DNA of 64,000 nucleotides, taken from Elusimicrobiota bacterium. Lineage in GTDB: Bacteria > Elusimicrobiota > Elusimicrobia > UBA1565 > UBA9628. Where the stretch lies: assembly GCA_023249675.1 (NCBI GenBank), contig JAHFCE010000007.1, positions 1 to 64,000 on the forward strand. Direction: 5' to 3'. Shown here piece after piece: positions 1 through 9,274 of this stretch (positions are counted from its first letter, which is position 1; every line of letters begins with the position of its first letter). The notes below the pieces were generated by a model that was not told where the DNA came from, made no database searches, and worked only from the letters and a program-made list of their open reading frames with translations. A program made the position numbers and the translations under genes.

Positions 1-1
1 A

Positions 2-295
2 GCGCGCATGATCGACCACGGCATCGCCGCCGATCGGCTCTCCGCCCACTTTGCAAGGCGCATCGATGCCGAACTCGCCCAGCGCCGGCGCCTCCCGCAC
101 GTTGAGCGCCTGGAGCTCGAGCGCTCGCGCCTCGGCACCGAGAGCCTCGATCAAGGCGCCCGCCTTAAGACGATCGCCACGAGCGAACTGCGCCGACTCC
201 GCGCCCGCATGCGCGGCCAGGCCTATCTCATGATCTCGGCCGCCCAGGCGCTTTTTGCCCGCGTCCATGCCAGGCTCGAGAAACTCGCACCCTGA
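2..295 (+). CDS. C-terminal part of an unidentified helical protein (5' end cut by window)
   Basis: The reading frame is open to the left edge of the window and stops with TGA at 293-295. An ATG at position 8 exists, but nothing resembling a ribosome binding site or -10 box can be seen in the seven bases before it, so I treat this as the tail of a longer gene. The visible 95-98 residues are rich in Arg, Ala, Leu and Glu and look like continuous amphipathic helix or coiled coil. I do not recognise a family. The next gene follows within 35 bases on the same strand. Confidence 0.45.
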   Translation, partial: ARMIDHGIAADRLSAHFARRIDAELAQRRRLPHVERLELERSRLGTESLDQGARLKTIATSELRRLRARMRGQAYLMISAAQALFARVHARLEKLAP

Positions 296-329
296 AGCCC
301 GCGCACCTCTTTCTGGTAACATCTTCCTC

Positions 330-1475
330 GTGATCACGCCCGCAAAGCGCCCCTGGCAGGTCCTGATCGCGGCGCGGCCCGATGCTCCGCTCGTGGCCGG
401 CCTGCCTGCCGCCGTGCGCGCCGCCGTGCGCGCGGGCCGGGAACTCTCTCCCGAGCGCATCGTGATCGCAGGCGCTGACGACGCCTTCATGCGCCGCTGG
501 ACGTTCCAGCTCCGCGCGGCGGGCGTGCCTACGTTCATCGGCGAGAACGGCGCGGGTGCGCTTGACCAGCGCCTGCCGCTGCTCGCGCTCGATCCCGACT
601 CCTTCCCTGATAAAGGCGGACTTTCTGACTTCGCCGCGGGCGCCACGGCAGGCGACGCGTGCCGCACGCTGTTCGGCCGCCCCGTCGCCGCGCTGCGCCG
701 CAATCCCGCCGCGTTCGGCGCGGGCGTCGCGGACCCCGAGAACGTTCTGACGCAGGCCCTGACCGCGCCCGCCTCTGAAATCCCGCTCGGCGCGTTCCTC
801 GATGCGCGCGGCCCCGCCGCCGAGCGCTCAGCCGAGACCTTGTGCGCGCGCCTCGCCAAGGACAACGACGGCTACATCGCCCAGTTCGACCGCAGGCTGT
901 CCATCGCGATCTCGCGCCTGCTGCTTCCCCTGCCGGTCGCGCCAAACCACGTCACGACCCTCGGTCTGGGCCTCGGCCTGCTCGGCGCCTGGTGGCTCGC
1001 AGCCCCCTCGGCGCGCCTGCAGTTCTACGGCGCGCTCGTGCTCTGGTTCTGCTGCCTGCTCGACGGCTGCGACGGCGAGATCGCCCGCCTCAAGCATCTG
1101 TCCTCTCCCTCGGGCGCTCGCTACGACGTCTGGGCCGATCACTTCTCGCATCTGGCCACCTTCGTGGCCCTGCCGATCGGCGTCGCGCGTCTGCATCCAG
1201 GCCAAGACTGGCTCGTGGCCGGCGCGCTCTTGGTGAGCGGATTTCTCGCCTCCGGGTTCTCGGTGTGGTACCTCGTCCTGCGCGTTCCCGAGGACCAGCG
1301 CGGGCCCTTGGCGCTCACCGTCGAGCGCATCGCCAGCCGCGATTACGTGTACCTGATCCTCGCACTCACCGCCATCGGCCGCCTCGACTGGTTCGTCTGG
1401 GCCGCGGCGATCGGCTCCCACCTGTTCAACGCCTGGCTGTGGCTCCAGGCGCGCCGCGTCCTCGCGGTCGCGTAA
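330..1475 (+). CDS. CDP-alcohol phosphatidyltransferase family membrane protein
   Basis: Enzymes of this family move a phospho-alcohol from a CDP-activated donor to an acceptor at the membrane, for example in phospholipid or inositol-phosphate synthesis. The signature D-x2-DG-x2-AR-x8-G-x3-D-x3-D is complete around 1060-1140 (DGCDGEIARL ... GARYDVWAD), with hydrophobic segments before and after it. The first 200 residues are soluble-looking and could be a degenerate nucleotidyltransferase half, as in fused inositol-phosphate synthases, but no nucleotide-binding signature is visible. I chose the GTG at 330 because TAACAT (317-322) lies 7 bases before it, as in other lead genes here; an in-frame ATG at 255 overlaps the preceding gene. 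The alcohol substrate cannot be deduced. Confidence 0.75.
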   Translation: MITPAKRPWQVLIAARPDAPLVAGLPAAVRAAVRAGRELSPERIVIAGADDAFMRRWTFQLRAAGVPTFIGENGAGALDQRLPLLALDPDSFPDKGGLSDFAAGATAGDACRTLFGRPVAALRRNPAAFGAGVADPENVLTQALTAPASEIPLGAFLDARGPAAERSAETLCARLAKDNDGYIAQFDRRLSIAISRLLLPLPVAPNHVTTLGLGLGLLGAWWLAAPSARLQFYGALVLWFCCLLDGCDGEIARLKHLSSPSGARYDVWADHFSHLATFVALPIGVARLHPGQDWLVAGALLVSGFLASGFSVWYLVLRVPEDQRGPLALTVERIASRDYVYLILALTAIGRLDWFVWAAAIGSHLFNAWLWLQARRVLAVA

Positions 1476-1478
1476 CGG

Positions 1479-2186
1479 CTACTCCACGCCCCAGGACTTG
1501 AGCGCCGCGGCGGCCTCATCCGCGGAACGGACCTTCTTGAACTTCGCGGGACGGCCCTTCACGCGAGCCTCGCACTCCGCCCATGTCTCGTGTCGCTGAA
1601 TTTTTCCATCGAGCAAGCTCAGGTAGGAGGCCGGGCACGCGTCGACCGCCGCGCGTTTCTTTGAACGCGGGGGAAGAGCCTTCGGCGCGGACGGCAAGAG
1701 AGAGCCGTGGGGGTATTTCAGCAGAGGACCGTCGTAGAGTTCGATGGGCAGGCGCTTGGCGCGCGCGACCGCGATTGCATCGCAGCGCTCGTTGGCGTCA
1801 TGGCCGGCGTGGCCCTTCACCCAGCGCCACGCGACTCCGCCCTTGCCGCGCGCGGCGACCGCCGCCTCAAGCGCCCGCCACAGGTCCTCGTTCTTGACCG
1901 GCTCGCCCGCAGCGGTCGTCCAGCCGCGGCGCTTCCAGCCGAGGATCCACTTCGTGATGCCCTCGATGACGTAAATCGAATCGCTGTGAATCAGCGCCAC
2001 GCCCGGCCAATTCTTGACTGCGTCAAGGCCTCCGATCACGGCGCCGAGCTCCATTCGGTTGTTCGTCGTCGAGGCCGCATGGCCCGCGAGTTCTAAAACG
2101 CGCCCATCGGGCGCGGCGATGATGGCCGCCCAGCCGCCCGGTCCAGGGTTGCCGGAACAGGCGCCGTCGGTGAAAATCGCGATCAT
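1479..2186 (-). CDS. rnhA: Ribonuclease HI with C-terminal hybrid-binding-like domain
   Basis: Removes RNA from RNA-DNA hybrids during replication and repair. The N-terminal 145 residues carry the RNase H acidic residues in order: Asp in FTDGACSGNPGPGG, Glu in NRMELGAV, Asp in HSDSIYVI, then HDANERCD. After a basic linker (about residues 150-180) the last 50 residues (YLSLLDGKIQRHETWAE, then AKFKKVRS) resemble the small viroplasmin/caulimovirus-VI-like hybrid-binding domain, which in eukaryotic RNase H1 is at the N-terminus. At 235 residues it is about 80 longer than plain bacterial RNase HI. It ends 3 bases from the convergent CDP-alcohol transferase gene and is divergent from the TerC gene; TACCAT stands 6 bases before its ATG. 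Confidence 0.9.
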   Translation of the reverse strand: MIAIFTDGACSGNPGPGGWAAIIAAPDGRVLELAGHAASTTNNRMELGAVIGGLDAVKNWPGVALIHSDSIYVIEGITKWILGWKRRGWTTAAGEPVKNEDLWRALEAAVAARGKGGVAWRWVKGHAGHDANERCDAIAVARAKRLPIELYDGPLLKYPHGSLLPSAPKALPPRSKKRAAVDACPASYLSLLDGKIQRHETWAECEARVKGRPAKFKKVRSADEAAAALKSWGVE

Positions 2187-2211
2187 TCGTTAATGGTAGA
2201 ATTTCCACGCG

Positions 2212-3123
2212 ATGTCCGTCACCTGGCTATGGGCCGGCTTTATTTTGGTCATGAGCGTCATGCTCACGCTCGACCTGGGCGTCTTCCAGAAAAAGGCCCA
2301 CGTCATGACAGTGCGCGAGGCCGCGATCATGGTCGGCATCTGGTGGACCTTGGCCGCCGTCTTCGCCCTCGCGGTGTACTTCGTGTACGGCCACGACAAG
2401 GCCTTCCAATTCATTTCGGCCTACATCCTCGAGCAGTCCCTGTCGGTGGACAACCTGTTCGTCTTCATTCTCGTTTTCTCATTCTTCGGCATCGCCGCCG
2501 AGAACCAGCCGCGCGTGCTCCACTGGGGCATACTCGGGGCGATCGCGATGCGCTTTGTGTTCATTTTCGCGGGCCTCTCCCTCCTTGAGGCTTCGCACCT
2601 GATGTTCTACGTGTTCGGCGCGATTCTCGTGTTCACCGGCGGCAAGATGATGGTCTCTGAGGATGCGCAGATGGAGCCCCACAAAAATCCTGCCCTCAAG
2701 CTTCTGCACCGCTTCCTGCCCGTGACCGAGGGAACGCACGGGCACCGCTTCTTCACGACGCTCAACGGCGTGCTGCACGCGACCCCGCTGTTCGCGGCAC
2801 TCGTGGTCATTGAAGCGACCGATCTCATTTTCGCCGTGGACTCGATCCCGGCGGCACTCGGAGTCAGTTCGGACTTGTTCGTGGTGTACACGTCGAACAT
2901 CTTCGCGGTGATGGGCCTGCGCTCGACCTACTTCCTGCTCGCGGGCTCAATGACCGAGTTCCGGTACCTGAAAAACGGCGTCTCCGCCGTGCTCATCTTC
3001 GTCGGCGTGAAGATGATCGTCAAGGATGTCTACCATGTGTCCACCGCCGCCTCCCTCGCCGTGATCGGCGGGACCTTGCTGGCGGCCATCGCCGCCTCCT
3101 TGCTCGTCCGTAAAAAGACCTAG
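2212..3123 (+). CDS. TerC/Alx-family integral membrane protein
   Basis: Members of this family are multi-pass inner-membrane proteins linked to metal-ion export (Alx/MntX-type manganese efflux) or tellurite resistance. The 303 residues contain about eight hydrophobic segments and the two family signatures with intramembrane acidic residues: EQSLSVDNLFVF near residue 70 and EATDLIFAVDSIPAAL near residue 205. The ATG at 2212 follows TAGAAT (2197-2202) by 9 bases, and there is no room for a long leader, so a yybP-ykoY-type riboswitch is not present. It shares the short intergenic region with the divergent rnhA. Ion specificity is not deducible. Confidence 0.88.
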   Translation: MSVTWLWAGFILVMSVMLTLDLGVFQKKAHVMTVREAAIMVGIWWTLAAVFALAVYFVYGHDKAFQFISAYILEQSLSVDNLFVFILVFSFFGIAAENQPRVLHWGILGAIAMRFVFIFAGLSLLEASHLMFYVFGAILVFTGGKMMVSEDAQMEPHKNPALKLLHRFLPVTEGTHGHRFFTTLNGVLHATPLFAALVVIEATDLIFAVDSIPAALGVSSDLFVVYTSNIFAVMGLRSTYFLLAGSMTEFRYLKNGVSAVLIFVGVKMIVKDVYHVSTAASLAVIGGTLLAAIAASLLVRKKT

Positions 3124-3203
3124 TTTTACTGGGTCATAATCCCGCCCCTCCCTAGGTCTTCCGCTTCAGGAACCCGCGCCCGGACGCTGCTATCCTCTGT
3201 GTC

Positions 3204-6200
3204 ATGATCCTCTCCCTCCGCTTCGCCCGCAAGGCCGCCGCCTCTCTGCTCGCCGCCATCCTCTTCATCTGCGCCCCCGGCCCGTTCGCGCTCTCGGCCT
3301 TCGCCCAGACGATCGGACGCGTCGGAACGCCGGCCGGCGCGGGAAACTCTGTGGCCATACCCTTGTCAGGTCCAAGCGCCGTATCCGCGCCGAGCCTGAC
3401 CGTTCCCGCTTTGCCGGCCTCATCGCTGTCTGCGCCCCCCGCGCCTACTCCTGCGGCAGCGACGCCTGAGAAACCCGCGACCGCCATCGCCGCCGCCACG
3501 GCCCTCGGCGCCCGCCTTCAGGCGGCGAGGATCGGCGAGAGCTCAGCGCAGGTGGCACCCGCGCTCTCAGCTTTCTACGCCGGCTCCGCCGCCGCGACGC
3601 CGGACGAATCCGCGCCAGCCGTCGCTCCCGGCCAGTGGGGTTCCAGCTCCGAACGGATCGGATTCAGCTATTCAGGCTTCCGCTATCGGCTTCGCCGCTC
3701 CTTCGCATCCTCTTTCCGTGTCCTGAACCGCTACTACCAGTGGTACGACCTGCCGCCGCTGCTCGGCCAGATCAACCTCGCCGCGATCGAGACGCGCATG
3801 CGCCTCGACAACCTGCACAACCCCGCGGCCTACGCCGCGAACGCGCATCAGACGATCGCCGCCCCGACTCGGGCCCAAATCGAGACGCAGGACCCCTCCG
3901 GACGTTACCACGACCTCAAGGATCCGGGCATGGGGGCCGCCGGCGCGCGCTTCGGCCGCCTCTCCGAGCCCGTCAAGCACGGCAGCGACGTTTCCCCCGC
4001 GCTGATGGAGCGCATGGGTCGGATCAGCGAAATTTTATTTAAGCGCACGAAGTTCGTCCCCGCGCTCATTCTGAACAACCACGCCGCGTTCTGGATCCAG
4101 GCGATGGTGCACGACTGGATGAACCACAAGCGCAAACCCGTCGCCGAGAACCCCTACAAGGTCCCGCTTCCCGCCGGCCACCCGATGAACGGAACGGAGA
4201 TGATCCTCGACCGAACCGCCGGCGATGAGACGCGCGCGCCCGGCGCTCAGCCCCCGACCTTCGAAAACACCGAGACGCACTGGTGGGACCTCTCCATGGT
4301 GTACGGCTCAAGCCCGGAGACGCTCGCAGGCCTGCGCGCCCCGGGCGGCAAGATGATCGTGGAGCCCGACGGCCGCCTGCCCGAAGACCCCTCCCACCCC
4401 GGCGTCGACAAGACCGGCTTCAACACGAACTACTCGGTCGGCCTGGCGATCCTGCACACGATCTTGGTCAAGGAACACAACGCGATCGTCGACGCCCTCA
4501 AGGCCACATACCCGTCCTGGGACGACGAGAAGCTGTTCCGCCAAGCGCGCCTGATCAACGTGGCTTTCGCGGCCAAGGTCCACACCGTGGAGTGGACGCG
4601 CGCGCTGCTGCCCAACCGCACCCTGCACATCGCCATGTGGGCCGACTGGTACGGCTTCATCGGCAAGCGCCTGAAACTGTGGCTCATGCGCCGCGTATAC
4701 TCGCGCCATCCCCTGCTCGCCAGACTCCTGCACCCGATCCGCAGCCACGAGTGGATCTCCGGCGTTCCGGGCACTACCGTTGAGCACTTGACCGCGCCCT
4801 TCGCCATGCCCGAGGAGTTCGTCGAGGTCTACCGCCTCCACAGCCTCCTGCCCGACGACTACGAGATCAGCTCGCTGCTGAGCCGCAAGCTCCTTGCCCA
4901 CCTCAGCCTCACCGAGATCCAGGGCAAATACACCCGCGGCGTCACCGAGAAGTTCTCATGGACCGACCTGATCGCCTCCTTCGGCACGGCCTCGGCCGGC
5001 GCGCTCGTCCTCAACAACTTCCCGGAGGCCCTGCGCAAGATCCGCACGATGGACGACCGCTACCTCGACATGGCGATCGTGGACATGCTACGCCTGCACG
5101 AACGCGCGCCCGAGCTCACCTTCAACGAGTTCCTGCGCCGCGTCGGCATGGCCGCGCCAAAAACCTTCCTCGAGCTGACCGACGGCGACGCGGTCGCGGC
5201 GAAGAACATCTCCGACTTGTACGATGGGAACATCGAGGACGTCGACCTGCAGGTCGGCCTCGCCGCAGTCAGGAAGCCGCAAGGATTTGCGATCAGCGAC
5301 CCGGCGTTTCGCGTCTTCATTCTGATGGCCCCGCGCCGCCTCAAGAGCGACCGATTCCTGTCGGAGCTGTACAAGCCCGAGGTCTACACCCAGCTCGGCA
5401 TCGACTGGATCGAGCACAACACCTTCATGGACGCGGCGGCACGCCATTACCCCGAGCTTCGCAAGGCGCTCGAGGGCCATGACAACTTCTTCAGCCCGTG
5501 GCCGACCACGCCTCTGCGCGAGCGCCTCTACGCGGCGACGGCGAAGTCCTCTGCGGCGCTCCTCAAGACCGCTTGGATCAATGCGGGCGTCGGCCTGGCG
5601 GCCGCGGGCGCGGCCTCGCTCTTGGGCGCATCCTGGCTCGGCGCGCTGACTTTAGCACTCGCGCCGGCCGCGGGCGCGGCAATCGCCCTGGGCCTGATTC
5701 TCAGCGCGATGGGCGAGCTCGGACATGTCACACGCTACGCCGAGTCGGACCTGCGCCCGGAACTCTTCAAGCCTCTGTTCCGCGCTGAAGCGACGGGTAA
5801 ACGGGCCGCGGCCGCGGCTCTGTTCGGCGCGCTCACGGTCTATGAGCTCGGCTGGCTGATCGCCTGGCGACTGCTCGCCGCCTCCCCCGTCGCGGCCGTC
5901 CTGATCGCCCTGGCGGCGACCTGGGCCGGCGTGCGCGCCCTGCGCGCCGCGCGCAAGTTCAAGAAAGACCTCGACCTCCTGCGCATCGGCCTGTATGGCA
6001 ATCTCAATGCAGGGCGCGCCCAGCGCGCGCCCGAAACGCTCCCGGGTGCGACCTCGCTCGAGAAGCACGCCCGCTATTTCTCGGGCGGGTCCGAGGTCGA
6101 GACGTTCTCGGCCACCTACCGCAATGTCCGCGCGACCGGGCAGTCCGCCTTCGCTTCGTTGACGACCGCCCTGTCCTGGCATCTGGCGTTCGCCCGCACG

Positions 6201-6659
6201 ACGCAGAAAACGATGACGCCCAAACAAAAAGCCCTGTTCAAGCCCGGATTTTTCGATGTGTTCACGCCGAACATCGCGCTCACGCAGGGCGCGGTGAGCA
6301 GCCGCGTCTTCTCCGACGGGAGCAAGCCCGGCATCGCCCGCGGGGACATCGACATGGTCGAGTTCGACCGGATCTTCCGCGAGTTCGCGGTCGGCCGCGA
6401 CTACCTGACCGAATACGACGTCGTTCGGCTCCAGGAAGCGAACTGGGACCGCGACGTCCACCGCTCACGGCTCGCCCGCGAGATCGGCCTCTTCGCCTCG
6501 AAAAAGCGCTTCAAGCAGCTGTTCGCCCGCTTCGCCGACCGGGTCGTCTACGAGGACGACAAGGACGGCCGCCTCGTGCCCGCGATCAGCCGCGAGCAGC
6601 TCCTCTACTTCTTCTCCGGCGGTCTGAAGTACGATCTCGCCGAGAACTGGGCCCGCTGA
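3204..6659 (+). CDS. Secreted alpha-dioxygenase (PIOX-type heme oxygenase) fused to a caleosin/peroxygenase-like domain
   Basis: Residues 1-35 are a signal peptide (AFA-QT junction), followed by an Ala/Pro-rich linker to about 140. Residues about 190-640 form an animal-type heme peroxidase closest by eye to plant alpha-dioxygenase: distal heme His303 in IQAMVHDWMNH, the KEHN helix (His425), AKVHTVEWTRALL, NWYG-like DWYGFIGK, and the catalytic pair Tyr543-x-x-His546 in EVYRLHSLLPD (tyrosyl radical and proximal heme ligand). Known alpha-dioxygenases make 2-hydroperoxy fatty acids. Two hydrophobic stretches (about 790-840 and 868-915) follow. From His955 (LEKHARYF) to the end, the order of conserved blocks matches caleosins, heme peroxygenases that use lipid hydroperoxides; however the second conserved caleosin His (NIHxxKHG) reads NIALTQG and the EF-hand loop is degenerate. 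The ATG at 3204 follows TATCCT by 7 bases. It converges with oleD. Confidence 0.85.
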   Translation: MILSLRFARKAAASLLAAILFICAPGPFALSAFAQTIGRVGTPAGAGNSVAIPLSGPSAVSAPSLTVPALPASSLSAPPAPTPAAATPEKPATAIAAATALGARLQAARIGESSAQVAPALSAFYAGSAAATPDESAPAVAPGQWGSSSERIGFSYSGFRYRLRRSFASSFRVLNRYYQWYDLPPLLGQINLAAIETRMRLDNLHNPAAYAANAHQTIAAPTRAQIETQDPSGRYHDLKDPGMGAAGARFGRLSEPVKHGSDVSPALMERMGRISEILFKRTKFVPALILNNHAAFWIQAMVHDWMNHKRKPVAENPYKVPLPAGHPMNGTEMILDRTAGDETRAPGAQPPTFENTETHWWDLSMVYGSSPETLAGLRAPGGKMIVEPDGRLPEDPSHPGVDKTGFNTNYSVGLAILHTILVKEHNAIVDALKATYPSWDDEKLFRQARLINVAFAAKVHTVEWTRALLPNRTLHIAMWADWYGFIGKRLKLWLMRRVYSRHPLLARLLHPIRSHEWISGVPGTTVEHLTAPFAMPEEFVEVYRLHSLLPDDYEISSLLSRKLLAHLSLTEIQGKYTRGVTEKFSWTDLIASFGTASAGALVLNNFPEALRKIRTMDDRYLDMAIVDMLRLHERAPELTFNEFLRRVGMAAPKTFLELTDGDAVAAKNISDLYDGNIEDVDLQVGLAAVRKPQGFAISDPAFRVFILMAPRRLKSDRFLSELYKPEVYTQLGIDWIEHNTFMDAAARHYPELRKALEGHDNFFSPWPTTPLRERLYAATAKSSAALLKTAWINAGVGLAAAGAASLLGASWLGALTLALAPAAGAAIALGLILSAMGELGHVTRYAESDLRPELFKPLFRAEATGKRAAAAALFGALTVYELGWLIAWRLLAASPVAAVLIALAATWAGVRALRAARKFKKDLDLLRIGLYGNLNAGRAQRAPETLPGATSLEKHARYFSGGSEVETFSATYRNVRATGQSAFASLTTALSWHLAFARTTQKTMTPKQKALFKPGFFDVFTPNIALTQGAVSSRVFSDGSKPGIARGDIDMVEFDRIFREFAVGRDYLTEYDVVRLQEANWDRDVHRSRLAREIGLFASKKRFKQLFARFADRVVYEDDKDGRLVPAISREQLLYFFSGGLKYDLAENWAR

Positions 6660-6668
6660 CTCGCGTCC

Positions 6669-7670
6669 TTAAATAAAGTTCTGCGTGGCCTTGATCCAGT
6701 GCGCCACCCGCTCCATCCCATCCTCGATTTTGACTGTCGGCTTCCACCCCAGCTCCCGCTTGGCGGCCGAAATGTCAAACCAATGGGCGGTGGTCAAGGT
6801 GTTGACGAGAAACTTCGTCAACGGCGGCTCGGAGGACAGCCGCAAAGCGCTCCAGGTCCCTTCGCATAGGGCAGCCAAGGCATAGGCCGCCTTCTTCGGC
6901 AGGCGCTTCTTCACCGGCCCCAGGCCGGCGGCGCCGAGCATGCGATTGACGATCTCCCAGAATGGGCGCGGATCGTCGCCCGACAGGAAGTAGGCCTTCC
7001 CCGAAATCTCAGACAACGGCGAGAGCTGAACCGCGGCCAGGATATGCGCCGACACGGCGTCGTCCACGTAGATCGTATCCACGAGCTTGTTGTCGTCGCC
7101 GATGCGGAACAACTGCCCCGCGCGCGCCTTGGCCACGACGCGCGGCAGGAGGTTTCGGTCGCCGGGCCCCCAGATGAAGTGCGGGCGCAAGGACACGGTC
7201 GAGAGCTTGTCATGGTCGGCGGCCAACACCATCTGCTCGGAGAGCGCCTTCGTCTGTGAATAGAACGAATCGAAGTTCGCGGGATACGGCGCGCTCTCAT
7301 TGACGCCCTCCACATCTCCGCCGTGGAACACGACGCTCGGCGAGCCCGTGAACACGAGCCTGCCGATGCCTTGCTCCGAGCACGCGCGCAGGACGTTCTT
7401 CGTTCCGTCGATGTTGACCGCGTGAAAATCCTCGTAGCGTCCCCACAGTCCGACCTTCGCGGCGGCGTGAAACACGACGTCGCGGTCGTCGCAGGCGGCC
7501 TTGACGGCCTCGTAGTCGACGATGTCGCCGCGCGCGCAGTCGATGCCGACCGCCTCGAGCTCCGCGTAGTCGCCGCGCCCGAACACGCGCACCGAATCTC
7601 CCCGTTCGCGTAGTTTGCGCGCCAGAGCCGCGCCCATGAAACCGCCCCCGCCGGTGACGAGCGCCCTCAT
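6669..7670 (-). CDS. oleD: OleD-like NAD(P)H-dependent 2-alkyl-3-oxoacyl (beta-keto acid) reductase
   Basis: In head-to-head olefin synthesis OleD reduces the 2-alkyl-3-keto acid made by OleA to the 2-alkyl-3-hydroxy acid. The protein is an extended short-chain dehydrogenase of the 3-beta-hydroxysteroid/epimerase type: an N-terminal Rossmann motif ALVTGGGGFMGAALA, then VFHAAAKVGLWG, and the active-site Tyr-x3-Lys in FYSQTKALSE. At 333 residues it fits the family. I placed the start at the ATG at 7670, which overlaps the oleC stop as ATGA; the reading frame is open further upstream but only inside oleC. It is the last gene of the oleABCD run and ends 9 bases from the convergent dioxygenase gene. 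Confidence 0.88.
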   Translation of the reverse strand: MRALVTGGGGFMGAALARKLRERGDSVRVFGRGDYAELEAVGIDCARGDIVDYEAVKAACDDRDVVFHAAAKVGLWGRYEDFHAVNIDGTKNVLRACSEQGIGRLVFTGSPSVVFHGGDVEGVNESAPYPANFDSFYSQTKALSEQMVLAADHDKLSTVSLRPHFIWGPGDRNLLPRVVAKARAGQLFRIGDDNKLVDTIYVDDAVSAHILAAVQLSPLSEISGKAYFLSGDDPRPFWEIVNRMLGAAGLGPVKKRLPKKAAYALAALCEGTWSALRLSSEPPLTKFLVNTLTTAHWFDISAAKRELGWKPTVKIEDGMERVAHWIKATQNFI

Positions 7671-9274
7671 GCGAGCCTCCGGCCGGCCCAGATCGCCAGC
7701 TTCTCGCGATTGATCTTGGCGTTGTGGCGGGTGTCCACAGGAAAGGCCGGATGGAATAATATCGCTTTGACGTCCTGGGCGAATTCCGGTCTTCCGGGGA
7801 GATGCAAAATTTCGTTTTTGAGGGCGTCGCTCGGCGCCGTTCCCGACTCGAGTTCCACGCACAGGACGGGATTTAACCCCACCCCGACCAAGGCCGTTCT
7901 CTTCACCTTGGGGTGGGCGTTGAACACGCCTTCGACGCGGACCGTGTCAAAGGCCCCATTCTCCGTCTTGACGCGGTCGGTTTTTCGCCCGCAGAACCAG
8001 AGACGTCCCTCGCCGTCGAAATAGGCCAGATCCCCCATACGATGCCAAAAGCTTTTCCCATCGCCGATCTTGGCCTGAGCCATGTCCGACACGCGCCGGA
8101 AGTATTCTCCCGTCACCACGGGCCCCTTCACCGCAAGTTCGCCCACCGCGCCGTTCGGCACGCGCAAATCCTCGGACCAAACCGCGATCGGGCCTTCCTC
8201 GATGCGGATCACGGCGACTTCGATCCCCTTCACGGGCCGCCCCACGCACACCCCCTCGCCGCGCGCCGTCTTGGCCGCGGTTTCCCCCAGGATTTCCGTA
8301 GACGAAATGAGGGCCACGGGCAGGGCCTCGGTGGCCCCGTAAGGCGTGTAAATGGGAACGTCGCGGTCGAGCATCCGGGAAAAACAGGCCAAGGTCTTGG
8401 CCGGCACGGGCGCGCCCGCCGACATCACGCGGCGCAACGTCGGCAACGCGAGGCCGTGGCGAGCGCCGAAACGGCCCACGCGGTCGAGCAATGCCGGCGA
8501 GCCGAACAGCTGGTGGATCCGGTACGTCTGGACCGGTCCGATGATCGCCATCGGATCCACGAGGCCCGGCCGGGTGAAATCCATCTCGGGGATCACGACG
8601 GTCTGACCCAAGACCGCATCAAACAGGGCGAACAAAGGGAAGGTGGCAAGCGAACTTTCCCCCTCCTTTATGTCGAACAGCTCGCGGAGCTGGTCCACCT
8701 GGGCCGAGAACATCGAGTGCTCATAGACCGCGCCCTTCGGAGCGCCCGTGCTGCCGGAGGTAAAGAGGATGGCGGCTCGAGCGTCGGGCGGCACCGCGGG
8801 CAGACCAAGCGCGCGCGTCCGGCCGAGCGCGCGCATCGTCTCCACCGTCGGCAAGCCGAACGACGGGCCTCCCGCGACGACCTTCAGACGCGCGGTCGGC
8901 GCCCAGCCGCCCAGCACCCGCGCCAGATGCGCCTTGGCCGAGCCCACGAACGCGTCCGGAGCGGCCTCGGCGAGGCAACGTCCCATCTTGGAGAATCCGA
9001 TGCCAGGGTCGACGAGCACAGGGGTGAGACCCGCGCGAAATAACGCAAAAGACACGGCGAAAAAATCGTGCGAGGGCGGGATCAACACGGCCACGCGGTC
9101 GTTCTTCTTGAAGCCGGCGCGCAGGAAACCCTGCGCGATCCGCTCGACGTCTCGACCGAGGTCCTCGAACGTCGTGACCTCGCCCTGGTGGATCAGCGCG
9201 GGCTGGGCGCCCAGGCGCTTGGCGTTGTCGAGCAGGCGCGAACCGATGTCCCTCGCGGCGAGAGCAACGCTCAT
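7667..9274 (-). CDS. oleC: OleC-like beta-lactone synthetase (AMP-forming, ANL superfamily)
   Basis: OleC uses ATP to close the 2-alkyl-3-hydroxy acid into a beta-lactone. The 535-residue protein has the ANL signatures: P-loop-like ILFTSGSTGAPKGAVYEH, YTPYGATEALP, MGDLAYFDGEGRLWFCGR, and the C-terminal lysine region NAKINREKLA. The ATG at 9274 overlaps the oleB stop as ATGA, and the TGA at 7667-7669 overlaps the oleD start, so translation is coupled on both sides. Sequence alone cannot separate a beta-lactone synthetase from an acyl-CoA ligase; the assignment rests mainly on its place between oleB and oleD. Confidence 0.88.
   Translation of the reverse strand: MSVALAARDIGSRLLDNAKRLGAQPALIHQGEVTTFEDLGRDVERIAQGFLRAGFKKNDRVAVLIPPSHDFFAVSFALFRAGLTPVLVDPGIGFSKMGRCLAEAAPDAFVGSAKAHLARVLGGWAPTARLKVVAGGPSFGLPTVETMRALGRTRALGLPAVPPDARAAILFTSGSTGAPKGAVYEHSMFSAQVDQLRELFDIKEGESSLATFPLFALFDAVLGQTVVIPEMDFTRPGLVDPMAIIGPVQTYRIHQLFGSPALLDRVGRFGARHGLALPTLRRVMSAGAPVPAKTLACFSRMLDRDVPIYTPYGATEALPVALISSTEILGETAAKTARGEGVCVGRPVKGIEVAVIRIEEGPIAVWSEDLRVPNGAVGELAVKGPVVTGEYFRRVSDMAQAKIGDGKSFWHRMGDLAYFDGEGRLWFCGRKTDRVKTENGAFDTVRVEGVFNAHPKVKRTALVGVGLNPVLCVELESGTAPSDALKNEILHLPGRPEFAQDVKAILFHPAFPVDTRHNAKINREKLAIWAGRRLA

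Noticed and set aside
2187..2211. yybP-ykoY manganese riboswitch in front of the TerC gene
   Set aside because: The gap to rnhA is only 25 bases, too short for a riboswitch.
7913..9043. 376-aa plus-strand reading frame opposite oleC
   Set aside because: Antisense shadow in high-GC DNA; Arg/His-rich with no motif, while the minus-strand OleC has all family signatures.
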